DNA from: Ketobacter sp963922875
Lineage (GTDB): Bacteria > Pseudomonadota > Gammaproteobacteria > Pseudomonadales > Ketobacteraceae
Reading direction: 5' to 3'
DNA length: 64,000 nucleotides
Assembly (NCBI GenBank): GCA_963922875.1
Contig: CAWUJH010000002.1
Location: forward strand, 434,001 to 498,000
Positions within the stretch are counted from its first letter, which is position 1, and every line of letters begins with the position of its first letter. The notes below the pieces were generated by a model. The model saw nothing but the letters and a program-made list of their open reading frames with translations. It was not told the origin of the DNA and searched no databases. This document shows positions 8,227 to 17,357 of this stretch, piece after piece. The translations under genes were made by a program, and so were the position numbers.

Positions 8227-9126
8227 AGGGTATAAAGATGTAATGAATTCTTGAATTGGGGGCAAAATACTGTCTTTATAAAATAGCAAAGGCGAGAGAG
8301 TGCCTATGATGGTGCCATGATTTGTGCCGGATATGGTTATAGTTTTGGCCTGGATTTGCTGGGAACGAAGTGCTTCAGCCATAGCATAGCTATTTCGTTG
8401 AGGGTCAACCAATCGATCATTTTCAGCCACTAAAAAAAGCACAGGCTGCTGTGCACCTGCCACTAATTCGATGGGATTTGAGTTTGGTGGGTAATTGGGG
8501 TGGTGGAATACGGGTTGCACTTTTTTTACTTCAATGGGGTAGAGATCATAAGGCCCTGCGACACCGATCCAGGCCTTAATAACTTGGCGGCTGGATACAT
8601 GCTGAGCAGCGAGCCATCTTGGATCGAGGCTGAGCATGGCAGCATTGTAGGCTCCTGCACTGTGTCCCATGAGAATGACTTGGGAGTCGGGGCGATATTT
8701 TTGAAACTCAGGTTGTTGCATTGAATCGGTTATGGCTTTTACTGCTGCGGCCGAGTCTTTCAGAAATTCTGGGTAGGTGACCTCCGGATACAAACCATAG
8801 TTTGGAATCGCTACAATGTATCCCAAGCTGGCAAAGCGACGACCAAGAAATTCGTAAATTGATTTATTCCCGCTATTCCAGCTTCCACCGTAAAAATAAA
8901 CCAATACCGGTGTAGGTCTAGAGCTAAGATGTTCTTCAGGCAAATATAGGTCAAATTTTTGTCTCGGTAGTTCACCATAGGAAATATCAGTGGTTATAGT
9001 CGCCGGGTAGGTGTGCGATACAGCGTTTACCAGACCTATAGGCGCACAAGCTGAAATAGAAAAAAAAAGGGTGAATGTGAAAAGCAATTTCAAATAACGG
9101 GAATACTGAGGGGTGTGGTTCTTCAT
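8209..9126 (-). CDS. Alpha/beta hydrolase lipoprotein (esterase of the BD-FAE/carboxylesterase group)
   Basis: The 305-residue protein has an N-terminal lipoprotein signal (LLFTFTLFFSISAC, lipobox ISAC at about residues 24-27), so it should be anchored in the cell envelope. The hydrolase domain shows an oxyanion-hole segment VYFYGGSWNSG (a variant of HGGG), the nucleophile elbow GHSAG, an acid residue in ENDRLVDP and the catalytic His in GTNHGT. This order fits small serine esterases that resemble kynurenine formamidase and feruloyl esterase. The substrate is unknown. It may be co-transcribed with the downstream ABC exporter, 24 bp away. Confidence 0.88.
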   Translation of the reverse strand: MKNHTPQYSRYLKLLFTFTLFFSISACAPIGLVNAVSHTYPATITTDISYGELPRQKFDLYLPEEHLSSRPTPVLVYFYGGSWNSGNKSIYEFLGRRFASLGYIVAIPNYGLYPEVTYPEFLKDSAAAVKAITDSMQQPEFQKYRPDSQVILMGHSAGAYNAAMLSLDPRWLAAQHVSSRQVIKAWIGVAGPYDLYPIEVKKVQPVFHHPNYPPNSNPIELVAGAQQPVLFLVAENDRLVDPQRNSYAMAEALRSQQIQAKTITISGTNHGTIIGTLSPLLFYKDSILPPIQEFITSLYPVVALK

Positions 9127-9338
9127 GAGTTTAAATAGCTTTCGGACGGATCGGTTAACAAGATGTTATAGACAACCGCTAAAAAAGCAAACGAGAAGTC
9201 ATAAAAATATACAATCTATACGGTGTTTTTTGGTGCTGGTTAACCAATCGTTACGCTTCCTAGAGCGGTTTGATCTAAACTTAAAAAGTCAAGATCAGGG
9301 AATTTCTTTCATTGGATAGATGCGAAGTTAGGGTATTT

Positions 9339-9578
9339 ATGTCGATCAACTGTATTTACTGTAATAAACCGGTTTTTGGGAAAAACGGCCTAACTGTGCC
9401 ACTCAAGGGACCTGCACACCTGCAATGTTACCAAGTAAATCAAGCGCTTCGCCGAACATTTCAAGCCCTGGATATTTCCAAATTAAACGATTTGGAATTG
9501 TTTGAATTAAAAGAACTGGTTTTGGCTGAAGAAAATGCGCGCAAACGCAATAATGTAGATGATGTTGAATTGTTCTGA
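9339..9578 (+). CDS. Small zinc-ribbon-like protein (DUF2175-like)
   Basis: This is a protein of about 79 residues with an N-terminal CIYCNKPV segment and a second Cys/His cluster (HLQCYQ) about 20 residues later. A CxxC...HxxC arrangement like this could bind one zinc ion. The rest is a charged helix (LNDLELFELKELVLAEENARKR). It resembles the small DUF2175 family, whose function is not known. I prefer the ATG at 9339 to the upstream TTG at 9312 because the extra residues look unrelated to the domain. It ends 75 bp before dinB and runs in the same direction, but dinB has its own SOS promoter. Confidence 0.7.
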   Translation: MSINCIYCNKPVFGKNGLTVPLKGPAHLQCYQVNQALRRTFQALDISKLNDLELFELKELVLAEENARKRNNVDDVELF

Positions 9579-9594
9579 TTTTTAATCCCCGATC

Positions 9595-9622
9595 TTGTTA
9601 TTTAGAACAAAACCCGTATACT
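9595..9622 (+). promoter_or_regulatory. dinB promoter
   Basis: A -35 box TTGTTA (9595-9600) and a -10 box TATACT (9617-9622) with a 16-bp spacer lie just upstream of dinB. The LexA box begins at 9621, overlapping the -10 box and the expected transcription start near 9629, the classic arrangement for repression by LexA. Confidence 0.7.
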
Positions 9623-9649
9623 GTATATAAATACAGTATACGGGTTTTG
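9608..9649. promoter_or_regulatory. LexA (SOS) box inside a 42-bp palindrome
   Basis: The core CTGTATATAAATACAG (9621-9636) matches the E. coli SOS box pattern CTGT-N8-ACAG, with one A/T deviation from the perfect alternating centre. The symmetry continues outwards: arms of 19 bp (CAAAACCCGTATACTGTAT and its complement) flank the 4-bp centre ATAA. The right edge ends 4 bp before the TTG start of dinB. The SOS function follows from the motif and its position; the purpose of the extra symmetry is unknown. Confidence 0.92.
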
Positions 9650-9653
9650 GCCA

Positions 9654-10715
9654 TTGTTTAGAAAAATCATTCATTGCGACGCGGATTGTTTTTATGCCGC
9701 TATAGAGATGCGTGATAACCCTTCCTACCGGGATCGGCCTTTGGCTGTGGGCGGGCGGGCAGAGGGGCGAGGTGTAATTTCCACCTGTAATTATGAAGCC
9801 AGGCGCTACGGTATCCACTCTGCCATGAGTTCCGCCTATGCTAAAAGGCTTTGTCCGCAGCTCAAAATAGTGCCCCATAATATGGAGAAATACAAAGCAG
9901 CTTCCCAAAGGATGCGCGAGATCTTCTATGACTACACGGATCTAGTAGAACCTTTATCCCTGGATGAAGCCTATCTTGATGTGACTGATTCAGCGCATCA
10001 TAGCGGTAGTGCTACCCTTATAGCCCATGAGGTGAGAGCCCGAATTCAGCGTGACATAAACATTACCGTTTCAGCCGGAGTATCCAGCTCCAAGTTTCTC
10101 GCCAAAATTGCCAGTGACTGGCGTAAGCCTGATGGTCTTTTTGTGATTCCTCCCAGGGAGGTTGATGCTTTCACTCTGGCGTTACCTGTAACAAAAATTC
10201 ATGGGGTGGGTGCCGTAACGGCTGGTAAATTGAAGCGGTTGGGGATTGAAAACTGTGCAGATGTCAGAGCCTATGGATTAACAGCTTTAGTACAAGAATT
10301 CGGTAGTTTTGGGCAGCGTTTGCATAACCTGTCTTATGGTATTGACGAGCGCCTAGTGAAGCCGCAAAGAGTTCGTAAATCTCTCAGCGTAGAGCATACT
10401 TTTTCTCGTGATTTGTCATCGGTCTCCAGTTGCCTTGAAAAATTACCTGCATTAGTAGCGGAGTTAAAACAGCGGCTGGCTCGACTCAATAGTGAATACA
10501 GCGTGGCCAAAGCCTTTGTAAAAGTTAAATTCAATGATTTCTCAACCACCACATTAGAGCGGATTGGCACCCGTGACCAGGAAGATTCCTATCGGCGTCT
10601 GATGGAAGAAGCCTTAACCCGGAAACAAGCGGCAGTTCGGTTGTTGGGCGTTGGGGTGCGCTTTAAAACGCTATTTCCTCAGCAAATGGAGTTGTTCGAT
10701 GGGTGTGTTAGTTGA
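9654..10715 (+). CDS. dinB: DNA polymerase IV (Y-family translesion polymerase)
   Basis: DinB copies past damaged template bases during the SOS response. The 353 residues match Pol IV in length and show RKIIHCDADCFYAAIEMRDNP at the N-terminus with catalytic D9, and SLDEAYLDVT with D104 and E105. A helix-hairpin-helix region (VHGVGAVTAGKLKRLG) and the little-finger domain follow. The start is a TTG, since no ATG fits and the homologous N-terminus begins exactly here; no clear Shine-Dalgarno sequence precedes it. The protein ends EQMELF-like (QQMELFDGCVS), consistent with a C-terminal clamp-binding motif. Regulation by LexA is strongly indicated by the SOS box just upstream. Confidence 0.97.
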   Translation: MFRKIIHCDADCFYAAIEMRDNPSYRDRPLAVGGRAEGRGVISTCNYEARRYGIHSAMSSAYAKRLCPQLKIVPHNMEKYKAASQRMREIFYDYTDLVEPLSLDEAYLDVTDSAHHSGSATLIAHEVRARIQRDINITVSAGVSSSKFLAKIASDWRKPDGLFVIPPREVDAFTLALPVTKIHGVGAVTAGKLKRLGIENCADVRAYGLTALVQEFGSFGQRLHNLSYGIDERLVKPQRVRKSLSVEHTFSRDLSSVSSCLEKLPALVAELKQRLARLNSEYSVAKAFVKVKFNDFSTTTLERIGTRDQEDSYRRLMEEALTRKQAAVRLLGVGVRFKTLFPQQMELFDGCVS

Positions 10716-10907
10716 GTGTTTAAATTTTACTATCTTGCAGAGTAATTACAGCACTTGAGTTTATTGATTACTGTCAATTAGCTGATTCAATTAGAGAAAT
10801 CAACTTTTCTTTGTGTGTCTCCCGTCTATTTTCAGGCTAAGCTTTGGTATTAAATCCTGCCAGAAGATTGATGGCATCTTTTGTAATTCGAAAAAGGGGG
10901 CGCATAG

Positions 10908-11237
10908 GTGGAAGCATTTTTAATCAACACTTTTAGCTATCCAACGGTACTGTTTACTGTGGTGCTGATAGTGATGGTAGTGTATTGGCTGTTCGCTATT
11001 GTTGGTCTGGTGGATATTGATGTATTAGATCTAGACCTGGACCTCGAAAGTGATGCAGATTTAGAGTCGCTAACAGGACTGGCGGGGTTAATGGTTACCC
11101 TCGGTTTAACGGGGGTGCCGATTACTATAGTTCTCACAGTACTGGCCTTGTTCGCCTGGTTAATTACTTATTTTGGCGTGCATTTTTTAATCAGTCCATT
11201 TTCCTCAAAACCGTGGTCATCTCAGGACTATTGCTGA
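10908..11237 (+). pseudogene. YqiJ-like (DUF1449) membrane protein, C-terminally truncated
   Basis: The 109 codons encode two or three membrane helices (about residues 11-35, 60-75 and 78-98) around an acidic loop (DVLDLDLDLESDADLES). This is the front half of YqiJ-like inner-membrane proteins, which normally run to about 200 residues and end in an OB-fold (NfeD-like) domain. Here family-like sequence stops near VHFLISPF and an unrelated tail, SSKPWSSQDYC, follows. The next gene is a headless ATPase 34 bp away. In related genomes YqiJ-like proteins are encoded beside flotillin-like and PspA-like proteins and this type of ATPase. I therefore read it as the left remnant of a deletion. A functional short protein cannot be excluded. 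Confidence 0.65.
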
Positions 11238-11240
11238 ATA
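11191..11240 (+). other. Probable deletion junction between YqiJ-like and ATPase reading frames
   Basis: The ATPase reading frame is open from 11191, inside the YqiJ-like gene and in another frame. From about 11233 its translation (AEYRYIDLNRIAALEQ) looks like real ATPase sequence with no start codon. The switch from YqiJ-like to ATPase-like coding sequence therefore occurs within these 50 bp. No repeat that could have driven the deletion is evident. Confidence 0.55.
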
Positions 11241-11271
11241 CCGGTATATTGATTTAAATCGTATTGCTGCT

Positions 11272-14200
11272 TTGGAACAAAATATAGAATCGGCGCAAAA
11301 ATTTATTGCTCAGGCCACCATCAATTTTCTAGCCAAAGAATCGTCATTGCAATCATTTTATGATGACTTAAAAAGGCTGGATAAAGCCATAAAGAGCGCC
11401 AAAGTTCGATCTGATCTAGTATCGAGTACAGAAAAACTTGAATTGCTCAGCACTGGACTTGATACCTTGACGGAAACCGTTAGCGGTTTAACATCCACAG
11501 AATCGACGGTTAGAACTACAATTATTGAGCGCCTGTCCGCTTTGTTTTCCCTCGTTAACCAAACCCGTGCAAAGGCGCAGAATTCCTATAAAGCCTTTGG
11601 TTACGAAGAATCTTTGGCGCAGTTTTCAGCGCAATTCAAACTGCTGACGCAAACAACTACCAGTGCTTTGAGTCTGTCTACAACGCCTGAGCGTTGCGAA
11701 CAGCAACTGGCAAAATTATTGGATCAGTTGCAAGAACTGGAAAGTCAGTTCAGTGAGCATGATGAATTTCTCGTAGATATATTAAGCAAACGAGAGGAAA
11801 TATTTGAGGCATTTGAGTCACACAAACAACGCTTGTTGGAAGACCAGCAGCGCAAAGCACAGACGCTTTATGATGCTGCGGTGCGGATTGTTGATGGTGT
11901 AAGAAAACGCAGTCAAAAATTCAAAACAGAAGATCAGCTGAATACTTTTTTTGCGGCAGACTCTTTATTCAATAAATTAAAGCAGTTGTCTTCGCAACTT
12001 CGAGACTTAGGTGATCCCGTTAAAGCCGATGATATTGATGCTCTGGTGAAGTCATCCATAGACCAAGCTCAGCGTTCATTACGTGATAAAGCGGATATTT
12101 ATGAAGAGGACGGCAATGTTATAAAACTGGGTCCCAGACACCGATTCAGTGTTAATCGTCAGGAATTGGATCTGACTTTACTACCTCGCGGCAATGAACT
12201 GTATTACCACCTTACTGGCACCGATTACTACGAACGGTGTGACGAGCCCCGCTTGGAGGGAACGGCGGCCTATTGGGCGATGACCACTGCAGCAGAATCA
12301 GATCAAGTCAGTCGGGTTGAATACCTGGCATATTCAATATTACACAGCGCGGAACAAAATACCGATGGTTTGTCGCTGAATCGTTTAAAGACCCTGGTTA
12401 AATCACCTGATAAACTGAACCTATTGCTAAGGGAGTATACAGAGTCACGCTATAAAGAAGGTTACGAGCGCGGTATCCACGATCATGATGCGGCAAAAAT
12501 ACTACAGGCATTAGTGCCTAACTTCGAGCTTGCCGGTTTGCTTCGATTTGATCCATTGGCCAGAGCCTGGGCCTGTGTTTATTGGGCGGAAGCGCAAAAA
12601 GGGGAACACCAGCGTCATTGGCCGGCGCGCGCCCAATCGGCTTATCATATGGTGTCTAAATTTGGTAGCAACGCGGCCTTCAAGGAACTCGTTTCTGATA
12701 CAAGTGAGGCAATTAGTGAGTTTTTAACCGTCGCTGGCTGTGACAATGTCGACCAACTGTGTCGGCGTAGCAGTGAGTATCTCATTTATGAGTTGGCGCA
12801 GGCTGTGCCGGAATTTGTTACCACCCGAGCCAGCCAAACCATTGTGGAGGGGGTGGAAAGGGCACTGGTTCAGGCCAGTGCTAAGCTTTTATTCGATCGC
12901 AATCTCGAAGTTTTGCAATCCAATCCAGGTAAGGCCTGGCGCTTTGTTTCAAGCTGGGTTCAGGCTTGGCTTAATCAAAAGGATAATCGAGATCTCGATG
13001 CTTATGCACCGGAAGCTGTTGCGAAAATTCTGGTGGGCAGTCGAATTATGTGGGCTCCTCGTGAACATAATTTAATGGTGAAGGTTGAGGGGCTGTTATC
13101 CTCCCACTCGCGTATTTTACAGGGTTGTCTGACTTTCCACTTGGATGAGTATTTGCTGAGATTGGAGCATCATTGTGGGGTAGTGGTCCCCGCTTTTCTA
13201 CGCTACCTCAGTGCCCGTCAACAATGTGTTGAAACACGCAAAAAGGGTTTAAGGCTAGAGCAGTATAAAGCAAGCCCGTTGTCGTCTTTCGTTCGCAATA
13301 AATTAATTAATCAGGCCTATCTGCCGATAATAGGCGCTAATCTAGCGAAACAAATAGGTACCGCAGGCCAGGAGAAACGCTCGGATCTAATGGGGCTTCT
13401 AATGATGATATCACCTCCTGGTTATGGCAAAACCACGTTAATGGAGTACGTGGCCAATCGCTTGGGTTTGATATTCATGAAAATCAATTGCCCATCATTG
13501 GGGCATGAAGTAGATTCCCTCGACCCGCAACAAGCCCCCAATGCCACCGCCAGACAAGAACTGGAAAAGCTCAATTTAGGGTTAGAAATGGGTAATAACG
13601 TGATGCTTTATTTGGATGATATTCAGCATACCAATCCAGAGTTTTTACAGAAGTTTATTTCCTTGTGCGATGGTACTCGCCGGATCGATGGGGTTTGGAA
13701 GGGAATAACCAAAACCTATGATATGCGTGGCAAGAAGTTTTGTGTGGTGATGGCTGGAAATCCCTATACGGAAAGTGGCGAAGTCTTCAAAATTCCAGAT
13801 ATGCTGGCCAATCGGGCCGACATCTATAACCTGGGTGATGTTTTGAGCGGTACAGAGGAAGAGTTCGCTTTAAGTTACATTGAAAATGCCATGACTTCTA
13901 ATTCGGTTTTAGCGCCATTAGCCACACGAGATCTGGCGGATTTCTATAAATTTGTAGATATGGCCCGCGGGCGCCCTATTAACGATTCTGATTTTAAACA
14001 TCCCTATTCAGCATCAGAAAGCCGAGAGATCGTAGAAACACTTAAAAAGCTCTTCCAAGTACAAGCTTTAGTGTTGACGGTTAATCAACAATACATCCAC
14101 TCGGCGGCTCAGGATGAACGCTTCAGAGTAGAGCCCCCGTTTAAGCTTCAGGGAAGCTACAGAAATATGAATAAATTGGCAGAAAAGGTTACTGCCGTCA

Positions 14201-14712
14201 TGAGTGAGGATGAGTTGAATGCGTTACTGGATGATCACTATTTAGGTGAGGCTCAGCTTCTGACTTCAGGCACTGAAGCGAATTTACTCAAACTTAAAGA
14301 GTTAAGAGGTTTGTTGGATAGTGCATCAAGCCAGCGCTGGGCTGCTATCAAGCATGAGTTTCAACGCTTAAAGCAAGTGGGTGGTGATGACACAGATATA
14401 GGTACCAGAATTGTTTCGCAATTAAATGCCATGGCTACCAGCCTGGAAATGGTAAAAACTGGCTTTATGGAAAGGTCGGTGGGGCAGCCACCCAAAGTTG
14501 AAGTTATCAATCAACCTCATCCTGGTTTAAATTCGGTCTTGGAAGCGATGGCGAACACACTCCAAAACAGCATTTTCCCTCTGGTGAAAGCCATGGATGG
14601 AAAAATTGATTTGGATCTGAAAACTCATAGTAAAATGAATTCCATTTTGGAACTGCTTACACAGCTACAGGCGGATTTAGGGCGTAGTAATCATTCCAAC
14701 GAATCACCTTAG
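11272..14712 (+). CDS. Large AAA-type DNA-repair ATPase, probably missing its N-terminus
   Basis: The 1146-codon frame is open and ends normally. The first 300 residues are coiled coil. The central part (about 370-690) is helical, and an AAA-type ATPase domain follows at about residues 710-960, with Walker A SPPGYGKTT near 722 and Walker B NVMLYLDDIQHTNPEF near 780. The C-terminus is helical. This matches the back part of a family annotated as 'DNA repair ATPase', usually about 1,700-1,800 residues long with a beta-propeller-like N-terminal region; that length is from memory. The only start codons are TTG or internal ones, no ribosome-binding site precedes them, and the frame runs backwards into the YqiJ-like gene. 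I infer a 5' truncation by deletion. The intact long frame suggests the event is recent or the fragment is still used. Confidence 0.7.
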   Translation: MEQNIESAQKFIAQATINFLAKESSLQSFYDDLKRLDKAIKSAKVRSDLVSSTEKLELLSTGLDTLTETVSGLTSTESTVRTTIIERLSALFSLVNQTRAKAQNSYKAFGYEESLAQFSAQFKLLTQTTTSALSLSTTPERCEQQLAKLLDQLQELESQFSEHDEFLVDILSKREEIFEAFESHKQRLLEDQQRKAQTLYDAAVRIVDGVRKRSQKFKTEDQLNTFFAADSLFNKLKQLSSQLRDLGDPVKADDIDALVKSSIDQAQRSLRDKADIYEEDGNVIKLGPRHRFSVNRQELDLTLLPRGNELYYHLTGTDYYERCDEPRLEGTAAYWAMTTAAESDQVSRVEYLAYSILHSAEQNTDGLSLNRLKTLVKSPDKLNLLLREYTESRYKEGYERGIHDHDAAKILQALVPNFELAGLLRFDPLARAWACVYWAEAQKGEHQRHWPARAQSAYHMVSKFGSNAAFKELVSDTSEAISEFLTVAGCDNVDQLCRRSSEYLIYELAQAVPEFVTTRASQTIVEGVERALVQASAKLLFDRNLEVLQSNPGKAWRFVSSWVQAWLNQKDNRDLDAYAPEAVAKILVGSRIMWAPREHNLMVKVEGLLSSHSRILQGCLTFHLDEYLLRLEHHCGVVVPAFLRYLSARQQCVETRKKGLRLEQYKASPLSSFVRNKLINQAYLPIIGANLAKQIGTAGQEKRSDLMGLLMMISPPGYGKTTLMEYVANRLGLIFMKINCPSLGHEVDSLDPQQAPNATARQELEKLNLGLEMGNNVMLYLDDIQHTNPEFLQKFISLCDGTRRIDGVWKGITKTYDMRGKKFCVVMAGNPYTESGEVFKIPDMLANRADIYNLGDVLSGTEEEFALSYIENAMTSNSVLAPLATRDLADFYKFVDMARGRPINDSDFKHPYSASESREIVETLKKLFQVQALVLTVNQQYIHSAAQDERFRVEPPFKLQGSYRNMNKLAEKVTAVMSEDELNALLDDHYLGEAQLLTSGTEANLLKLKELRGLLDSASSQRWAAIKHEFQRLKQVGGDDTDIGTRIVSQLNAMATSLEMVKTGFMERSVGQPPKVEVINQPHPGLNSVLEAMANTLQNSIFPLVKAMDGKIDLDLKTHSKMNSILELLTQLQADLGRSNHSNESP

Positions 14713-14830
14713 AGATGGCCAATTAACCTAAATTATTGATTGTGACGCTACCCGGCTAAGTATTTATTAGAGCGTCGTCTTGGCAGGTGGTTTCCGCGAG
14801 ACGAGAATTTATCTATGGATGCTAAGTTTA

Positions 14831-15433
14831 CTATAGATTAGTTAACTTATTGATTGAAGTTATGACAGAGGCACTGATTTCTTCGGCTGTACTGTCGTCG
14901 TGTACTGCGCGGGCCAAGATCACTCCGCCGACCATTAGTGAAAGTAATGTCCAAGAAACTCTTCTTTTTTGCTTCGTAGAGTTAGGTAGGCCAGCTGCCA
15001 GCTGTTCAATAATTTTCTTTAACTCGTGTTCAAAAATTCGCTGAATGTCGGGGTCAGTACGGGCCACTTCCGGTGCTAGTGTTGGTAATGCGCAGCCTCC
15101 TTCCATAGGCAGCGCACATTCTGACTCCGAGGTTAAGGGGTGGTCCGGAAAGCTGAAATACCACTTGACGAATGGTTTGAGCCAAGTATCGCCGTTTTGT
15201 TGTTGGTTTCTGGCAATACCTGAACCCAGCAACGATAAGCCTTCAGAAACCACAGCCCCGAAGGCGTTAGCTTTTGAATCAAAATGTTTATAAAATGCCC
15301 CGGAGGTAACGCCCGCCGCTTTGGAGATACCATCAATGCCAATACCATTGTACCCTTCAGTACGGAATTTAGAGAGAGCGGCGTGCATTATATTTTTTCT
15401 GGTTTTTTCTTTGTGTTCTTTATTGTATCTCAC
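14831..15433 (-). CDS. TetR/AcrR family transcriptional regulator
   Basis: The 200-residue protein has a TetR-type helix-turn-helix at residues about 12-58 (IMHAALSKFRTEGYNGIGIDG, then AAGVTSGAFYKHFDSKANAF). The ligand-binding domain is helical and contains two Cys-Gly/Ala stretches (SECALPMEGGCALPTL), a pattern also seen in NemR/AcuR-like regulators. It lies at the edge of the accessory cluster. The motif GATAACGAATTATTTC (complement of 15516-15531) lies about 83 bp upstream of its start. Similar palindromes precede several cluster transcription units, so it is the best candidate for the local repressor. The inducer is unknown. Confidence 0.93.
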   Translation of the reverse strand: MRYNKEHKEKTRKNIMHAALSKFRTEGYNGIGIDGISKAAGVTSGAFYKHFDSKANAFGAVVSEGLSLLGSGIARNQQQNGDTWLKPFVKWYFSFPDHPLTSESECALPMEGGCALPTLAPEVARTDPDIQRIFEHELKKIIEQLAAGLPNSTKQKRRVSWTLLSLMVGGVILARAVHDDSTAEEISASVITSINKLTNL

Positions 15434-15515
15434 TACACACCCTCCCGCTCTGAGTTATTAAACCTGCCGTTAGGATATGTTAGCATAAAAATTGAACGTT
15501 AATACCTGTTATTAA

Positions 15516-15531
15516 GAAATAATTCGTTATC
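15516..15531 (-). promoter_or_regulatory. Putative TetR operator, site 5 (upstream of tetR)
   Basis: Read on the minus strand the sequence is GATAACGAATTATTTC. The left half, GATAACGA, is identical to four other cluster sites; the right half is weak. Its position upstream of the regulator gene would fit autoregulation. Confidence 0.4.
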
Positions 15532-15601
15532 TATTGGCTAATAAGGTTAATTTAGTTAGTATGAATCCATTCTTATCTGAAGATTTAAGCTAAATTGCCC
15601 A

Positions 15602-16003
15602 TTAAAACCAAGAGGATTCACGTTCAATGAGTTCAATACGATAACCATCAGGATCTTCGATAAAGGCAATAGTTTCTGTGCCTCCTATTAGAGGGCCTGG
15701 TGGTCTGACAATACGTCCACCAAAAGTATCAATTTTGTCGCAGAGTTTATAGCAATCTTCAACACCTATGGCTATATGGCCGAAACCTGTGCCAAGATCA
15801 TAATAATCCGTATCGTAGTTGTAGGTTAATTCTAGTACAGTACTGCTTTCCTCTTCCCCGTAGCCTAAATATACTAGAGTGTATTGGTGTTTTGGATTAT
15901 CAAAGGTTCTAATAACCTTCATCCCCAATAGGTTTGTATAAAAATATATAGATTGTTCTAGATTTTTCACTCGAAGCATGGAGTGTAGTATGCGTTTTTT
16001 CAT
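15602..16003 (-). CDS. gloA: Lactoylglutathione lyase (glyoxalase I)
   Basis: GloA converts the methylglyoxal-glutathione hemithioacetal to S-lactoylglutathione. The 133-residue protein aligns with E. coli GloA over its whole length. The four metal ligands are visible as His in ILHSMLRV, Glu in VLELTYNYD, His in GFGHIAIG and Glu in YRIELIE. It sits between the tetR gene and the secreted propeller gene, all on the minus strand, but no palindromic operator lies directly before it. Its presence inside the cluster could mean aldehyde detoxification, or simply a core gene flanking the island. Confidence 0.95.
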   Translation of the reverse strand: MKKRILHSMLRVKNLEQSIYFYTNLLGMKVIRTFDNPKHQYTLVYLGYGEEESSTVLELTYNYDTDYYDLGTGFGHIAIGVEDCYKLCDKIDTFGGRIVRPPGPLIGGTETIAFIEDPDGYRIELIERESSWF

Positions 16004-16060
16004 TTGTTATTCCTTAAAGCGCAGTTATAAATTGGGCACTCTACTGAGCGCCCAAATCAG

Positions 16061-17278
16061 CTATGGTTGAGGAGGTACTTTGACTGTTGTGGTTGCTATC
16101 GTACTGACCCCGGCGCTATTAGTAGCGGTATATGTGATAGTGTACCTTTGCTCATCACCACTAGCATTGGCAAAACTCAATTTAAAGTGAAAATCCCTTT
16201 CACCAAATTTAGCGCCTTTTACTGCCTTATTAATATCGATATTTGGGTCGGTTGAGGTGATAGACTCTAGTGCTACTGAAGGTGAGTTGTCAGAGTAGTC
16301 TTTTAGACGATGTTCAATATTGATGCGACGAAAGTCCTTTTTTGACGATTTGCTGCTTTCAAGTATTTCTGGATAGACGAAAAACTCAGGGCGAGGTGTG
16401 AAGGTTAGGCCTCTTGCTGCAGCCATTCCGCTTTCCGCGCTGTCAGCAATTACTTGAACAAAATCGCCTGTTACTCTGTCAAATTGTAACACTGTATTAG
16501 TGTCAGAACTTATCACATATAGGTCGCTGTTCGCTCCACCAAAACGAATGGCTCGAGGGCTACTCATTCCGCCACCGCCAGGTGGCACAAATTCATCGAT
16601 GAACTCTCCTGTCTTTCCGTCGTAGCGGAGTATTGCGTTGGTGGCTGAACTGCTGGTGTAGATATTTCCATCAGGCCCAAATTCAAGCCCAACCGGAACC
16701 TCCAAACCACCGCTACCGGTGGTTACAAATGCACCCATGAATTCCTTAGTTGCTAGATCGAACTGGAGAATGCTATTGGTATAACCACTAGCGATATACA
16801 TGGTGCTGTCATCGAATGTTTGCATAAAAGGGCCATTTAGATCGCTATCTTCGCCTGAAGCGAACACGTCTATAAATTTTCCTTCTTTGGAGTATCGAAG
16901 TACTCTGTTCGATGCTAAATCACCAACATATACCTTACCGTCGGGGCCAAAATTAGGTGCTGTAGGATTTGTTAGTCCACCTTCACCTGCCGCTATAAAA
17001 ACACCTATATAGTCACCCGTTTTACTATCGAAACGAAGCACTTCTCCAGTGTGAAAACTTGAAACGAATAGATCACCATCGAAACCGATTTGAGAGGCAA
17101 ATGGACCTTGAACTTCAGCAATCACTCCCATGTATTCACCAGTGTCTTCGTTGAATCTCATTAGTTCGTTGGTGGCAAAACTACTGATAAAGAAGTCGGA
17201 GTAGCCCGCTTGTGGCAGCACCAAGGCGCCGATTATTGCTGTCGATCCCAGTATTCTCATAGTTAGTGGTTTTCTCAT
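16061..17278 (-). CDS. Secreted beta-propeller (NHL/SMP-30-like repeats) with C-terminal Ig-like domain
   Basis: The 405-residue protein starts with a Sec signal peptide (cleavage likely after residues 26-28, GYS). About six repeats of 45-47 residues follow, each of the form LYV(S)SxxTNxxLRFDxxTGxFIxxFVxxGxGGLxxPxGxxFGPDGxxY, which should fold as a six-bladed propeller (residues about 28-300). The C-terminal 100 residues look like an Ig/cadherin-type domain ending in TYTATNSAGVSTIATTTVKV. Related propellers act as lactonases or binding proteins, and no catalytic residues can be assigned here. Operator-like site 1 lies 80 bp upstream, in the region shared with the divergent cytochrome fusion gene. 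Confidence 0.8.
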   Translation of the reverse strand: MRKPLTMRILGSTAIIGALVLPQAGYSDFFISSFATNELMRFNEDTGEYMGVIAEVQGPFASQIGFDGDLFVSSFHTGEVLRFDSKTGDYIGVFIAAGEGGLTNPTAPNFGPDGKVYVGDLASNRVLRYSKEGKFIDVFASGEDSDLNGPFMQTFDDSTMYIASGYTNSILQFDLATKEFMGAFVTTGSGGLEVPVGLEFGPDGNIYTSSSATNAILRYDGKTGEFIDEFVPPGGGGMSSPRAIRFGGANSDLYVISSDTNTVLQFDRVTGDFVQVIADSAESGMAAARGLTFTPRPEFFVYPEILESSKSSKKDFRRINIEHRLKDYSDNSPSVALESITSTDPNIDINKAVKGAKFGERDFHFKLSFANASGDEQRYTITYTATNSAGVSTIATTTVKVPPQP

Positions 17279-17357
17279 GATAGATATCCCTTATATTGGT
17301 TTGTCGTAAATAGATTTAGTTAGTGTCTGATATGAATTATTCTGTTTGTATTATAAA

